Assembly: GCF_009870125.1 (NCBI RefSeq)
Contig: NC_046683.1
Location: 33,991,869 to 34,055,868, forward strand
Source: Drosophila pseudoobscura
Taxonomy: Eukaryota > Arthropoda > Insecta > Diptera > Drosophilidae
Reading direction: 5' to 3'
DNA length: 64,000 bases
The position numbers and the translations under genes are program-made. The notes beneath the pieces were generated by a model. It was not told where the DNA came from. It made no database searches and saw only the letters and a list, made by a program, of their open reading frames with translations. Below are positions 21,305 to 32,682 of this stretch, piece by piece; position 1 is the stretch's first letter; the number at the start of each line of letters is the position of its first letter.

Positions 21305-21831
21305 TGTTAATGTGTGTGTGTGTAGGAAACTGGCTTGCATACGGTACATAAACCGTCTACAGTTTGGTCGTCGCAACTAGAACTTGAACCAGTTGGACTG
21401 CGGAGTGGGTATCCTACGGTGCTTAAGAGAGGGTCTGAAGACACGGCGACAGCCTCTGATGATTGCGATGGAAGATGAGTGACAGGCAGTTATGGTACTG
21501 TTTCTGATACTGATTTTATTGATAAAAATGCTTCTTATTTATAGGTAATAAAGGGTACAAAAGTGATGAGTCTGTAAAATATATGTTTTGTGTATTATGG
21601 ATAATTTTAGTGTCTGGTGGGCAATTGCGACATTTTGATGGTCAGCAACTGCCCCCGCTGTCCTCGCACTCTGCGGAGAGAGTGCATTGTCAGCAGAACT
21701 CACTGCAGTGGCTAGTGTGTTGTCGTGAGGTATTATATTGCATGTTAAATGGAACACTGTGTCACGTTGTCACTGTGTTATGTCGACGGGTATTATAAAC
21801 TATTACTTAAGCATAATTCTGCAACTGAATA
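21305..21831 (-). repeat. 3' LTR of element C (527 bp)
   Basis: The left copy of the direct repeat. In plus orientation it begins TGTTAATGTGTG and ends CAACTGAATA, where the right LTR ends GAACA. A short purine stretch (GGGAGAA on the minus strand) next to it is the likely polypurine tract. Confidence 0.9.
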
Positions 21832-21855
21832 TTCTCCCGGCCGTTGAAACTGTGT

Positions 21856-23520
21856 TCAACCATCGTTCAAGTCGACGGCAAACCGGCTTGCAAGGGTTAT
21901 AGGGGGTGATGACATGGCTGGATCGGGATTTGATGGCCTTGGTTTCCATAGTTGATACTTCTTGCGGAAAATGAAGGCAATGATCAATAGAATTGATATT
22001 GCTAGGGTTGCATAAGCAGCGAGTTGATGGTGCTGCACGGTGGTGAGATGGTGTGGCAGCTCGTGCTGATTGATGGCTGATAGTTTCTGGCGTAGATCTT
22101 CGTAGTTCTTGAAGATAGTCTGAGGTCTGATTCTTCAGTTGCCACATTGGTGGCGAGGGTGATGTCTCCGGTGGGCTTACGTCACCAAACCGAGTGTAGG
22201 TCGATTTTACATCGCTGATTGTGGTGCTGATGCTTACTTCAGTATTGCGAGCAGTGCAACCAGGGGACATGGAGAGTAGCCCAGTTCCTTCCAGTGTTAT
22301 GGTTGACGGAACTCCGTTGCATACTGCTTGAAGTTTAGTTGTAGAGCGCGTTTGCGAAGATCCATTTATTTGGATGCTGAGTTTTTAGCCACACCGTGTC
22401 AGCCTTTGTGTGTGTTACCTGACACAGTGTTTCTGTTTTATTGTTAAACAGTTGAAACTCACAGCGATTGTCCACATTGAAGATCGTCTGATGGTCAAAG
22501 CAGATGAACCCCTCGTTGTGTACTTTAAGACAACGTCAGAATTCCTCTTGGGTAGTCTCCATGAACTGGTCTCGGTGGATGTTAACCGTTACTATGGTGG
22601 TTCTGAGGTCAAATAGACTCCAGCTTGTTGAATCCCAAAACGGAATTGGGATGATGCTGAAGACTTCGAGCTGAGCTGTTGAGACCAGCGGTAGCGTCAG
22701 CTTGAAGATGACGTGTTTTGCAGTCGGGGTTCCTTCGGCTCGCATGATTCTGTATAGTTGAATCACCTCCTACGTTGTGACCGGCAGCATTTGATCTTGT
22801 GGCAAATGATCCCGTATCTGGTCTAGTTGGTCTATTAGTTGCTCGGGAGACACCAGAGTGGGGCTTATTCTCCGATGATGAATACCGATTAGGACATCAG
22901 ATATGTCGGACTGCATTCGTTGGAGAGTTGTTGTGAGCAGGGTTAATTGTGCTATTAGTCCTAAATACGCTTGAGTCAGATGATCGCTGTGGTACGACCC
23001 TCTTTCTCGGTTGATAGTAACCAAATGCTGTTCCAAAATTTTTAGGCGATTATCAGTTGTTAATTTGTCCTTTCTGACTACATTTATTGTCGCGTCGACA
23101 ATTGATGTTTGGTTTTGGAGCAGATGTAGTAGAAAGTCTTCATTGGTTTTCACTTTCTCAATTACTTGAGTCATCTCTTCTGCGTATTTTGCGTCGAGAA
23201 CACCAAAAAGACTGCTTGCTACATTTCCTATGATGTCCAGCGGCGATCTGCGTTTTCGAGAGTTTTTCATTAAAATGCTTCCTGCTTGTAGCTCGTTATA
23301 CACATGTTGAAAGTGTTGAACTATGGAGTTACATGCCGGAACATTTTTTAGTTCAGGGCACATGTATCGTAACTCTGAAATTCCGGCAGACATTAGTTGC
23401 ATATCCTTCCAATATGGGTCCAAGTCATAGTATACGATCATGGTCCACTCAGACGTTGCTATTCTGGATGTTCCAAGTTTCTCATAGAATATTCCAGGCT
23501 TGTTTGCGAATTGTGTCACA
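21856..23520 (-). pseudogene. env of element C, broken
   Basis: Env is continuous with integrase in one reading frame. It starts with a hydrophobic leader (STLVVLLLMLPLALS) that can act as a signal peptide, around 23576-23532. A furin-type RKRR site lies at about 23258-23247, followed by a fusion-peptide-like stretch and long helices. Stops interrupt it at 22772-22770 (TAG) and 22538-22536 (TGA), and more lie below about 22290. The membrane anchor (YATLAISILLIIAFIF) and basic tail, ending at 21856, are in a different frame. By layout it is a fusion-type envelope, as in the roo-like env-bearing BEL/Pao elements. I infer this; similarity was not computed. Confidence 0.75.
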
Positions 23521-24638
23521 TTTATTGACTGTGACAATGCTAATGGAAGCATGAGCAACAGCACCACTAATGTTGATGTTAGTGTAGGTGACAATTTTGT
23601 TGTTCGCTGTGTGGGTGGCTCATCAATCTCCGTGGTGTCACTGATCACGTTGTGGGAGCGTTTGATTGCCACATCTTCTGGAAAGAGCGGCGCTAGACGA
23701 GTGATCGGGCGCTTGTATACGCCAGATGCTGTCTTAACGTCAACCACTCGTACGTGGTTGTCCTGTCCAGGATATGTCTTAATGATGCGACCCATTGGCC
23801 ACTTCATTACAGGAAGGTTGTCTTCCTTAACCAAAACTAATAATCCTTCCGGTACGTTTGGTGAAGCGGTCTTCCATTTATGCCGAGCTTGCAATTCTTG
23901 GAGGTATTCTGTAGACCATTGTTTCCAGAATGAATGCTTTAGGCGCGATACCAATTCCCAGCGCTTGACCAATGGTCTTCCTTGATGATCACCATTGACG
24001 TCAGGAGGCGTTGTCAATGGTTCACCAATCAGGAAATGTCCTGGGGTGAGCGCTGTTGTATCAGTGGGATCATTTGACATTGGAGTGATGGGTCGAGAGT
24101 TGAGAATTGCTTCAATTTCGATTATCACTGTGTTTAGTTCTTCAAATGTCAATGAGGCTGTGTTGGTGGTTGTCATCAACAGCTTTTTTGCTGATTTTAC
24201 CGCCGCTTCCCAGAGGCCGCCGAACGATGGGTTCCTGGGAGGAATGAATTTAAAATCCACTTGTTTTTTGTTGCAATGATTCGTGATCAGAGCACTTGCC
24301 TTTGAGCTGAATATAGAGTCTTCTAATTCTTTAAGCTGGTTGTTTGCACCCACAAAGTTCGTTGCATTGTCGCAATGAATAGTTTGGCACTTCCCACGTC
24401 TACTTAAGAATCGACGCAGGGCGGCCAAGAATGCATCTGTGGTCAAGTCGCTTACCAGCTCCAGGTGTACTGCCTTTGTGGAAAAGCAGCAGAACACGGC
24501 GATGTATGCCTTATCTGGTCTTTTGCCTCGGATCTTATGGTGGATCGCGATTGGTCCACAGTAGTCGACGCCTGCGTTAAGAAACGGGCGTGCTTGTGTG
24601 ACTCGTTGTGCTGGGAGATTGCCCATGATCTGGTGCAT
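22770..24638 (-). CDS. Integrase-env fused open frame of element C (622 codons)
   Basis: Residues 1-320 are the catalytic core and C-terminal domain of a BEL/Pao integrase. The triad can be read as D25 (VDYCGP), D90 (HCDNATNF) and E144 (GGLWEAAV), with GHFLIG and the DUF5641-like region behind it. The N-terminal His/Cys finger is upstream in 24918-24640 and is separated by a stop or shift. From about residue 355 a signal-like segment opens the envelope part, with RKRR at 461-464. The frame ends at the TAG at 22772-22770 within the env ectodomain. Integrase and env thus read as one polyprotein, which would need proteolysis or signal-peptidase cleavage. Confidence 0.8.
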   Translation of the reverse strand: MHQIMGNLPAQRVTQARPFLNAGVDYCGPIAIHHKIRGKRPDKAYIAVFCCFSTKAVHLELVSDLTTDAFLAALRRFLSRRGKCQTIHCDNATNFVGANNQLKELEDSIFSSKASALITNHCNKKQVDFKFIPPRNPSFGGLWEAAVKSAKKLLMTTTNTASLTFEELNTVIIEIEAILNSRPITPMSNDPTDTTALTPGHFLIGEPLTTPPDVNGDHQGRPLVKRWELVSRLKHSFWKQWSTEYLQELQARHKWKTASPNVPEGLLVLVKEDNLPVMKWPMGRIIKTYPGQDNHVRVVDVKTASGVYKRPITRLAPLFPEDVAIKRSHNVISDTTEIDEPPTQRTTKLSPTLTSTLVVLLLMLPLALSQSINVTQFANKPGIFYEKLGTSRIATSEWTMIVYYDLDPYWKDMQLMSAGISELRYMCPELKNVPACNSIVQHFQHVYNELQAGSILMKNSRKRRSPLDIIGNVASSLFGVLDAKYAEEMTQVIEKVKTNEDFLLHLLQNQTSIVDATINVVRKDKLTTDNRLKILEQHLVTINRERGSYHSDHLTQAYLGLIAQLTLLTTTLQRMQSDISDVLIGIHHRRISPTLVSPEQLIDQLDQIRDHLPQDQMLPVTT

Positions 24639-24639
24639 C

Positions 24640-25830
24640 AGCTTTGATCTAGCCTTGGTGCATCTAACTCAGCTGTGGATGATGCTTCTAGCCATTGTCT
24701 TGTCATTGATAATCCAATATTGTTGTTGCACCACAATGCATGTTCTCCTCATGTAGCTCCCGCAAAATCATTTTGACGATTGGGTCATTGTAAGGCAGCA
24801 AAACTGGGTGTTTTGCGTTGTATGGAAGTAGAGCTTCTTCAAGTCTACCACCAACTCGGATGAGCTCATCGTCTCCTAAGAAGGGAGATAACGATATGAT
24901 CGAGCTCTTTCTATCCACAGACCTTTAGCGTTGGAACTGTTTTAACTCTGCTGTAAACTCGACTTGTTTTATGGTTCGCAGGATTATAGTGCGGGCGTGA
25001 GACAGTTCTTCTACGCAGAGCGTTGTGATGTTCGCTCTGTTAGTTTTGTAGCGGAAGCGTGACATATATGCCACAATGCGTTGCAGTTTGTGAAACGAGT
25101 TGCTATGTCTGCAAGTATATAATTCATCCCCAATTGGCAAGGTGTGATTGGCAAGCTTACATGTTTAGCTTTTCTCTCATGTTGGGTGCCTTCGTCCAGT
25201 TGTCTCGAGATCCGTGCAGGAATAATGGTCCATATAACCACAGATTGTGATCTGCCAGTCTGCTTGCTGCGGTTCCTCTCGACAGGACATCGGCTGCGTT
25301 GTTGGCCGATGACACGTGACGCCATTGTGACCGATTTGTTAATGCCTGGATCGATTGGCTATTCGATTTGCCACAAAGGTATGGTATGTTGATGACGATG
25401 CGTTTATCCAGGATAACACAACGGTGGAATCACTCAAAAACCATCCTGAAACCGTGTTAATGTCCATGTGCAGATCCTGTCGGACTCGGTTTGTGAGCTC
25501 GGCACCGAGGACTGCAGCACAAAGTTCTAACCGTGGTAGCGATTGTTTGGCTGTCGGCGCCACACGTGATTTCGAAGAGAGCAGTCTTACTGAGACTTGG
25601 TTGTTTTTGTATGTAGCGCGTACATATACTGCTGCGCCATATGCTCGTTCTGATGCATCTACAAACGTATGGAGTTATTGGGTAACTGAAATTTTACCAT
25701 CGTAGATATGCCGGGTAATTTTCATTTTGTTCAATGTTTGTAAGTCGTCCCGGTATTCTTTCCATTCGGTTTGGTGTTGTAATGGTAAATCGTCATCCCA
25801 ATCCAGTTTGAGCTCCGAAAGTTGTTTCAT
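24640..25830 (-). pseudogene. RNase H and integrase N-terminal part of element C, broken
   Basis: After a frameshift near 25800-25830 the chain continues in pieces. One piece is the RNase H-like region with KSRVAPTAKQSLPRLELCAA and LSDSTVVLSWI (25563-25339, then a stop). The next piece (25325-24925) connects to the integrase. The last piece (24918-24703) has GGRLEEALLPYNAKHPVLLP and a histidine-containing finger. At least three frame breaks are present, so pol cannot be made through to integrase. Confidence 0.7.
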
Positions 25831-27866
25831 GAAGATTTTTGCCTTTTACTACCACCGGTGCAAAGAGTCCTAGTGGGTCAACAATTTGGGCCAGTTCGGA
25901 ACATACCACCCGTTTGGTGATGCGTGTAGCCTGGCTTTTTTGTGTTCGTCCACACAAACCCAGAGTTTTCACGCTGTAGTGCTCTAGTGTCTCTCCTAGT
26001 TTTACATCGGTTACAATATCCTCTTTGGGGATTCCTTGGAGAAGTTGCTCATTGTTGGAGCACCACTTGCGCAATTTGAATCCGGACGGTAGCAATATCT
26101 TATTAAGTTCTTGTCGAACATGAATTGCCTCTGGAATCGTGTTTGCTCCAGTTAGACAGTCGTCAACATAGAAATCGGTTTTTAATGTTGTTGATCCGAC
26201 TGGTAGTCTGTCTTTGTATTGTATTGCCAAATGATCCAGACATTTCGTTGCTAGGAAGGGAGCAGCTGTGGCCCCATATGTTACTGTTTTCAGGCGGTAG
26301 TACCTGATCTCTTCGGATGGATTGTTTCTCCAGACTATCATCTGATGGAATTGATCCTCCGGGTTCATCCACACTTGCCGGTACATCTTTTCTATGTCTG
26401 CTGTGAATACGTACTTATGAATCCGAAATCGTATCAAAATGGACATAAGTTCGCTCTGAACTGTGGGTCCAGCCTGCAGAATGTCGTTCAAAGATTTCCC
26501 GCTTGTTGATTTGCATGAGGCATCGAATACTACCCGAAGCTTTGTGGTGGTGCTCTCAGGTTTGAGTACACAATGATGTGGAATGAAGTAGTGCCTTTTG
26601 GGAACTTTTAATGCTGGCAAAATCTTCATATGTCCTAGTCCTTCATACTCTTCCATGAAGTCCACATAACTCTTCCAAGTTTCTGTTGAGCTTCGCCGCT
26701 CCAACGCTAGGAATCCTTTTGTTGCGGTTTCCAACGACTCCCCCAGGGCTGAAGGGTGTTCGGAAAATGGGAGCTTTACAATAAAACGGCCGTCTGAAGC
26801 TGTCTGAAGATTTTCTATAAAATGAGCTTCGCATCGTGCTTCCACTGGAGTGCGTGGTTTGTCTTCCGTCTCTAGATTGTCCAGAGTCCAGAATCTTTCC
26901 ATGAGCTCGTTTACTCCCGTTGCACAAATGGGTGAGGAATTGTAATAATGCTGGGCTCCGATTAGCATGTCGATTTTGCCTGGCTTATGGAAGTTTGGAT
27001 CTGCCAGTGAGATCCTGCTTGGTATGTTTAAGCTCTCTGAATCGAGTGCCTGAGCTGGTTGGTCAGCTATTATCTGTGGTAATACGAAAGCTTCAATTCT
27101 TTGCGTAAAACTATTGTGAAGGGATTTCATGAGCACAATTACTCGTGCTCTGCTGGTCTTTGATTGACCTCCAATTCCTTCGATCCGCAATGTTGTGTCT
27201 TTTAGTTTGAGTGACAACATTGATGCCATTCGTTCAGAGATTAAGTTTATCTGTGATCCTGAATCTAGCAGTGCTCTGAAATTAGCAACCTGCCCGTTGT
27301 TGGCTTCTACTGCCACCTTTGCTGTGGCCAGAAGATTGTAGCTATTGTTACTTGCTGCACCAACCGTCGGAGCTGCGCATGATGCTGTTTCCAAATATAG
27401 CATCGTGTTGTGCTTCTTGTCACACTTGAAGCAGTTTCGACCGGGGCATGCGTTTGTTTTGTGATTTGTTCTAAAACAATTAACGCACATTTTTTGTTTT
27501 TGTACCCAATTTAGTCGTTCTGATGGAGATTTGGAGCGAAATTCTTCGCATCCGTAGAGCCAATGGCTTGCTTTCTTGCAGAATGTGCATAAGGGTGCTC
27601 GCGCTCTCCCTGTGTTTGCTGATGCACATGTCGTGCCTTTTGGCTCTCTCCTTGATGCTGGTGGCTTCTTACTGGTTCCTAGAACCCGAATTCTTTGCTC
27701 CAAGAACTGAAGCATCGTATCCAGCGCCTGAATGTCCTTTGAGCTTCCAAATGAATGCTCATACAAGCCCTTATTTGTTACTTCCAGTTTGTTTCTGATA
27801 ATGGCAATCAATATCGGATCCCATGTAGATATATTGATGCCCAATCCCTTTAGTGATGCAAGGGAT
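25793..27866 (-). pseudogene. gag C-terminus, protease and RT of element C (683-codon open part)
   Basis: The frame resumes at the LOA insertion site and runs unbroken for 683 codons from 27844. It has three Cys/His knuckle-like motifs (residues 86-150, for example CVNCFRTNHKTNAC), the aspartic protease motif LLDSGSQINLI (193-202), the A17 block LADPNFHKPGKIDMLIGA, and RT. In RT the motif-A Asp is at 483 (FTADIEKMYRQ) and YVDD at 559-562. Between LIGA and ERFW (residues 297-319) the spacing is shorter than usual, suggesting an internal deletion in the A17 region. The frame ends at 25793 after IVDPLGLFAPVVVKGK. RT itself looks catalytically complete, but its gag start is cut off by the LOA element. 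Confidence 0.8.
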
Positions 27867-27879
27867 TCTATGGTTGTTA
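27867..27879. repeat. Target-site duplication of the LOA element, left copy
   Basis: TCTATGGTTGTTA occurs here and at 33066-33078. The two copies fall inside the gag frame of element C, and joining across them restores the codon register (…TTIE). Confidence 0.9.
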
Positions 27880-28030
27880 GGTTAGGTTAGGTTAAGGCGG
27901 TAGCCGGGAGGGGGGGGGATAAGAGCCTTCCGCCCCCAAGCTCACTTGGACCTATAAAAGGTCCGTTGTGTTGCCGCATGGGCATGTGCCCCTTCGCGTT
28001 GCCCGAACCGTGAGAGCATACTACTGCAGG
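27880..28030 (-). repeat. 3' UTR and terminal TAACC repeats of the LOA element
   Basis: After the ORF2 stop at 28031, the minus strand runs about 120 bp and ends in CCTTAACCTAACCTAACC before the target repeat, which itself begins TAAC. This short 5-bp repeat replaces a poly(A) tail. Confidence 0.75.
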
Positions 28031-31000
28031 TTAAGGGCAGTCCCATCCGGTGGCTTGGATGTATTTGGACAAGGTCCCTGGTTTGATTTCGGACAGGTCC
28101 GAAATGTCCGTGAGGAAAGCGGCCCCGAGAATACGAAGACGAAGATTTCCAAGGCCTGGGCAGGGGCAGAAGAAGTGGGGGACCGATTCCTCCTCCTCCT
28201 CGTCGCGACAACTCCTGCAGAAGTCGTTGTGAGGGATTGACAGTCTGGAGGCATGAGTGCCGATCTGCCAGTGTCCCGTAATGGCTCAAGTAACTGCAGA
28301 GCACTGTGCTCTGCTGAGTCTATACAGCTCTGATGAGCGCTTCTTCGATCGATATGGCCATATCAATCTTGAGACTTTACAGGAGACGGTCTGCTGCCAT
28401 CTCCTATTGGCACTTTGCTCGAACAATTCGTGCGTTAGGAGCCTGCACGTAGCTAAGGGCATCGCTACCTGCTCCCTCTCCGATAGGAGAGGGATCGTAG
28501 TACCCTGTCTGGCTAGCTCGTCGGCGGCGTCGTTCCCCTCGATGTCCCTGTGGCCGAGGACCCATATAAGAAAGAGATCTAACTGCTCTGCGATCTCGTG
28601 CAGAGACCTGCGGCAGTCATAAACTGTCGCTGAGTTCGACGATATTGAGCCTAGAGCTTTAATAGCCGCTTGGCTGTCCGAGAAGACGCACACTAAGTGC
28701 GTGTCTAGACGTAGTTTGGAGACTATAGAAATGGCCTCCTTGATGGCATCAATCTCCGCTTGGAACACACTACAGTGGTCCGGGAGCCTGAAGCAAAGAC
28801 TGATTTTCAGCTCGGTACAGTAGAGTCTGCCTCCCACGCGGCCGTCTAGCTTTGAGCCATCAGTGTAGAAGGTGGGATTGATACCTGGAAGGGCGTCGAG
28901 AGGTGATCACTAGGGGTATAGTAATCTGTCCTCTCTGGTAATTGCGGAAAGTCTCATCAGGAGTCCCGAGTGCCCAACCGCGGACGCCTTCCACAGTCTG
29001 GCTTCTATCATTCTGAGGGCAGAAAGTGTTGCCACCTTCTTTCCCATGAGATCTACAGAGAGGAGGTCCAGCACAGTATCCAGGGCTTCCCCTGGAGTAT
29101 TGCGTAGCCCGCCAGTTATGCATAGCTCTGCCATGCGTTGAACTCTGCTGAGTTTCTTGAGGCATGTCCTTCTGTCTAAGGCTGGCCACCATACCACCAC
29201 TCCATAGAGCATGAGCGGTCGTATGATGACGGTGTAAAGCCACCGAGCTATATAGGGGGTCATTCCCCATTTTGGTCCGATGGCTTTCCTGCAAGTATAG
29301 AAGGCCACTGTGGCCTTCTTTACTCTATCCTCTATGCTCAATTTCCAGTCAAGCTTTCTATCGAGGATTAGGCCAAGATACTTGGCGTTGTTGCTGAAAT
29401 ATAGCGCCTTCCCACATAGTCTATGGGAATTCCGTACCGGAACTTTGTACTTCCTAGTGAAAAGCGCCAGTTCCGTTTTAGACGGGTTGACGCCTAACCC
29501 GCATTTGTCTGCCCATTTCGACATTTTCGTGAGAGTACTTGTCATGCACTCACACAACGTCTGCTGAAATTTTCCGGAGAATGCTATGGCAACGTCGTCC
29601 GCGTACGCCACCACACGGCAGCCATCCCCCTCTATCTCCCGCAGCAGTGTGTTCACTGCCACGTTCCATAGGAGGGGCGAGAGGACCCCGCCCTGCGGTG
29701 TGCCTCTGCTGACAAATCTGGTACACGTTGACGTCCCCAGTGATGCCTCAACCGTCCTGCATTGAAGCATCTGATCGATCAGGCTCACCGTCCTGGAGTC
29801 AACGCCCAGATCCGTCAGTGCGGCCGTGATGGCGGTCGGAAGGATGTTGTTAAAGGCGCCTTCTATGTCGAGGAAGGCTACTAGGGTGTACTCCTTAAAA
29901 TTAAGGGACGCTTCGATGATCGATGTGATCGAGTGTAGGGCCGTTTCGGTGGATCTTCCCTTCCGATAGGCATGCTGGGAGTCTGAGATCAGACTGGACG
30001 GAATGCACGCCGTTAGATGCAGCCCCAGGAGCCGCTCCATCGCCTTTAGAAGAAAAGACGATAGACTTATGGGTCTGAAATCTTTTGGGGCAGTGTGCGA
30101 GGGCTTCCCTGCCTTGGGTATGAATACGACTTTGGTCTGAAGCCAGGTGTCAGGAATGCACCCGTGGGAGAAGATTCCCTCGTAAATTATTTTGAGCCAG
30201 TTAATGGCTTTATGTCCCGCGTGAATCAGTTGGGCAAGGAAAATGCCGTCTGGCCCCGCGGACTTGTAGGGTTTAAAACTTCTGATCGCCCAGGAAATGT
30301 TCTCCTGGCTTAGCAGTCTCAGGATGGCATTTGAGGCGACAGAAGGAGGCGCGAGGTAGTTGGGTCTGTTTTCATCGCAGCCAGGGAAGTGGGTATTTAG
30401 GAGAAGATTTAGCGACTCCTCGCTGCACGTAGTCCACGACTGGTCGGTGTTCTTCAAGTAGCCCAGGGTGGGTGTTGTCTTCGAGAGAACTCTGCGCAAG
30501 CGTGAGGCTTCTGAGTTACTCTCGATTTCGCTGCAGAACTTACGTCAGGAGGCGCGTTTGGCTTTTCTAAGTTCTTTGTTGTAGGTTGACAGACTGGCTT
30601 TGTACTCGGCCCAGTTTTGCTCAACGTTTTCAGCCTTAGCTTTATTGAAGAGTCTCCGGGAGGCTTTGCGGAGTTCACCCAGTTTCGGATTCCACCATTC
30701 AGGTTTCTTCCGGCCTCTGTTCTTGCCAGAGGGGCATGCTTTGTCGAGCGCCTTATTGCAGGCGTCGGTAAAGATCTTAAGAAGACGAATCGTGGCCTCC
30801 GTGGAGAACTCCTCCTCAGATGGGGGCTCAGGGAGACCACGACAGAGGTAATCAGAATACCGAGTCCAGTTTGTCCGCCTGATGTTCCGGAATCGGACTG
30901 GCTTCGGCGCTGAGAAGGAGAAGACAGTTTCCACGTACCTGTGGTCCGAGAAGGAGTGCTCTTCCAGGACCCTCCAGGATACAATGTTACGCTGTATCTC

Positions 31001-31579
31001 ATGAGAGGCAAGCGTGAGGTCCAGGATCTCCTTGCGGTTTTTAATGATAAAGGTGGGATCACTACCCCGGTTTAATAAGACCATCTGAGTGGTCAGTAAG
31101 TAACTGAAAAGGTACTCACCCCTTTCGTTTGTGTCAGTGCTTCCCCACTGACAGTGATGTGCATTGGCATCACACCCCACAATTAGGCCGATGTCCTTGG
31201 CCGAGCAGTCTGCGATTAGAGCCCGGAGAGGCGCGTGTGGAGGGGGGTCTGGTTGTTCATGCCCCATGTATGCGGAGCAGATCCTCAGTGAGCGCTCATG
31301 GCCTTCGAGGCTCACTGCGGTGTGGTCTTCATTGCTGAAATTTGGGAGCAAAAATAAGTGCAACTCTCTTTTTGCAAGAATGCAGGTACGAGTTTTACCT
31401 GCGGTTTCAGCTACATATAGCTTGTAGTCAGAAGTCCTCAGACCGGAGACCCTGTTTCCGAGGATCCAGGGTTCCTGAATGAGTACTATGTCGGCTCCAC
31501 CCTTGGCCAGGTGGAGCAGTAGAGCAGCGCAAGCTGCCTTACAATGGTGGAGGTTTATCTGCAGGAGCGTCAGTGACAT
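28031..31579 (-). pseudogene. LOA element ORF2 (endonuclease-RT-RNase H), four stop codons
   Basis: One frame is maintained over 3549 nt from the ATG at 31579. The apurinic-type endonuclease shows QINLHH, IQEPW, GCDANAHH and SDHRYV. RT shows FRPISLSSF, VAFLDIEGAFNN, GTPQGGVLSPLLWN and YADDVAIAF. RNase H shows FYTDGSK, VFSDSQAA and HRDIEGNDAADELA. A C-x2-C…H-x4-C type region ends it near 28130. Stops interrupt at 30547-30545 (TGA, linker between EN and RT), 28912-28907 (TAG TGA together, before RNase H) and 28288-28286 (TGA, before the zinc region). No frameshift is needed. The protein would nick target DNA and prime reverse transcription there. Confidence 0.88.
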
Positions 31580-32682
31580 TCCTGAGTCTGACCTCCACCA
31601 TTGTTGCTTCTAGATCGCTGTCGGGGGAATCCGGCTCCTCCCCGACAACGATATTGCTGAGACCTCTGGCTAGGTCGCTCTCGTCGAACGCGTAGTCGTA
31701 CAGGATGTCGTCCGACATCATGGACGCCGCATCCGACGCCGGGTTATCTTCCTCGCACGAGGCCCCCTCTTTCGGGATCTCCGGCAGCTCCGGGTCTGGC
31801 TCGACCTCCGCTTGCCTGCCCTTGCGATCGGACTTGTACGTGGATATGGTGACCTTCTTATAGCCATAATCCACTACACCGTCCGACTTTGCGAGGAGAT
31901 CTATTGATTCCTCATTTAGGACGAGGATAATCTGGCGCCTCTGCCCTTGGATATCCTCCACCTTTGCCACCTTCCAATCGGCTGTAGGAAGGTGGGTGTT
32001 GCAGACCTGCAGTAACCTGAGGATCTTCTCAGGCTCTGCAGGCTTAGCCGAGACCCACGCTCTGGCTCTCGGGCGACTAGGGACATCTTCCCACTTCACG
32101 GCCTCCAGTTTCGCCCCTGGATAGACCTCTTTTAGGGCCGCCACCGCCTTCATGTAGAGGGCCGCAGAGCGAGCGTCTTGGCAGGCGATGGCTTTCACCT
32201 TGCCTTGATGCCACCCTGCGTCCTCACACTTTGGCGGTGGTCCGCCGTTCTCCTCCAGTTCCAGTAGGAACCGGTCCTGGAGCTCGTTCTCCACCAGGTG
32301 CCAGTTGTCGCGAGGGACATGGCCGTCCTCGGCGCCCCTGTCCAGGACATCGATCAGGGTTTTGCTCCTCGCCACCTCAGCGGACGATCGGTTCGTGAGG
32401 GGGGTCTTCACTTGTCTTGCTGGGCTTGGCCTGGCTGACCCCGGTATCCGCTTCGCCCTTGGAGCCACCCGACTTGGAAGGACCCGATTGGCTTTTCGGG
32501 CCCCCCCTCGCTGCGGCTGCTGCCTGAAGACGGTGGACCGACTCAGTCTCCTTCCCCGTCTTCTTTGGACCCGGTTTCCCAGGCGCTGGTGCAGAGGGAT
32601 TGGCTTGTCCCTCCGGTACTTTAAGAGGACTACCGAGCTCCTTTGCGGTGTTTTTATTTGTTATATATGATTTGTTTGGCAT
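31539..32682 (-). pseudogene. LOA element ORF1 (nucleic-acid-binding, DUF4780-like), one frameshift
   Basis: It starts at ATG 32682-32680 (MPNKSYITNKN). A Pro/Gly/Ser/Lys-rich N-terminus runs to about 32400, where the frame must change. The second part (32468-31539) has a folded domain with the block QGRRQIILVLNEESIDLL, then an acidic C-terminus, and stops 41 nt inside the start of ORF2. The domain resembles the DUF4780 family found in ORF1 of LOA-type elements; I assign this from memory. It would bind element RNA. Confidence 0.7.

Noticed and set aside
21539..21757. 72-codon minus-strand frame repeated at 34731-34949 as a conserved gene
   Set aside because: It lies inside the two LTRs of element C, so its repetition follows from the LTR duplication. 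It has no recognisable motif.
27880..27895. TTAGG repeats as a sign of a telomere
   Set aside because: Only about three units are present. They coincide exactly with the 3' end of a non-LTR element bounded by target repeats.
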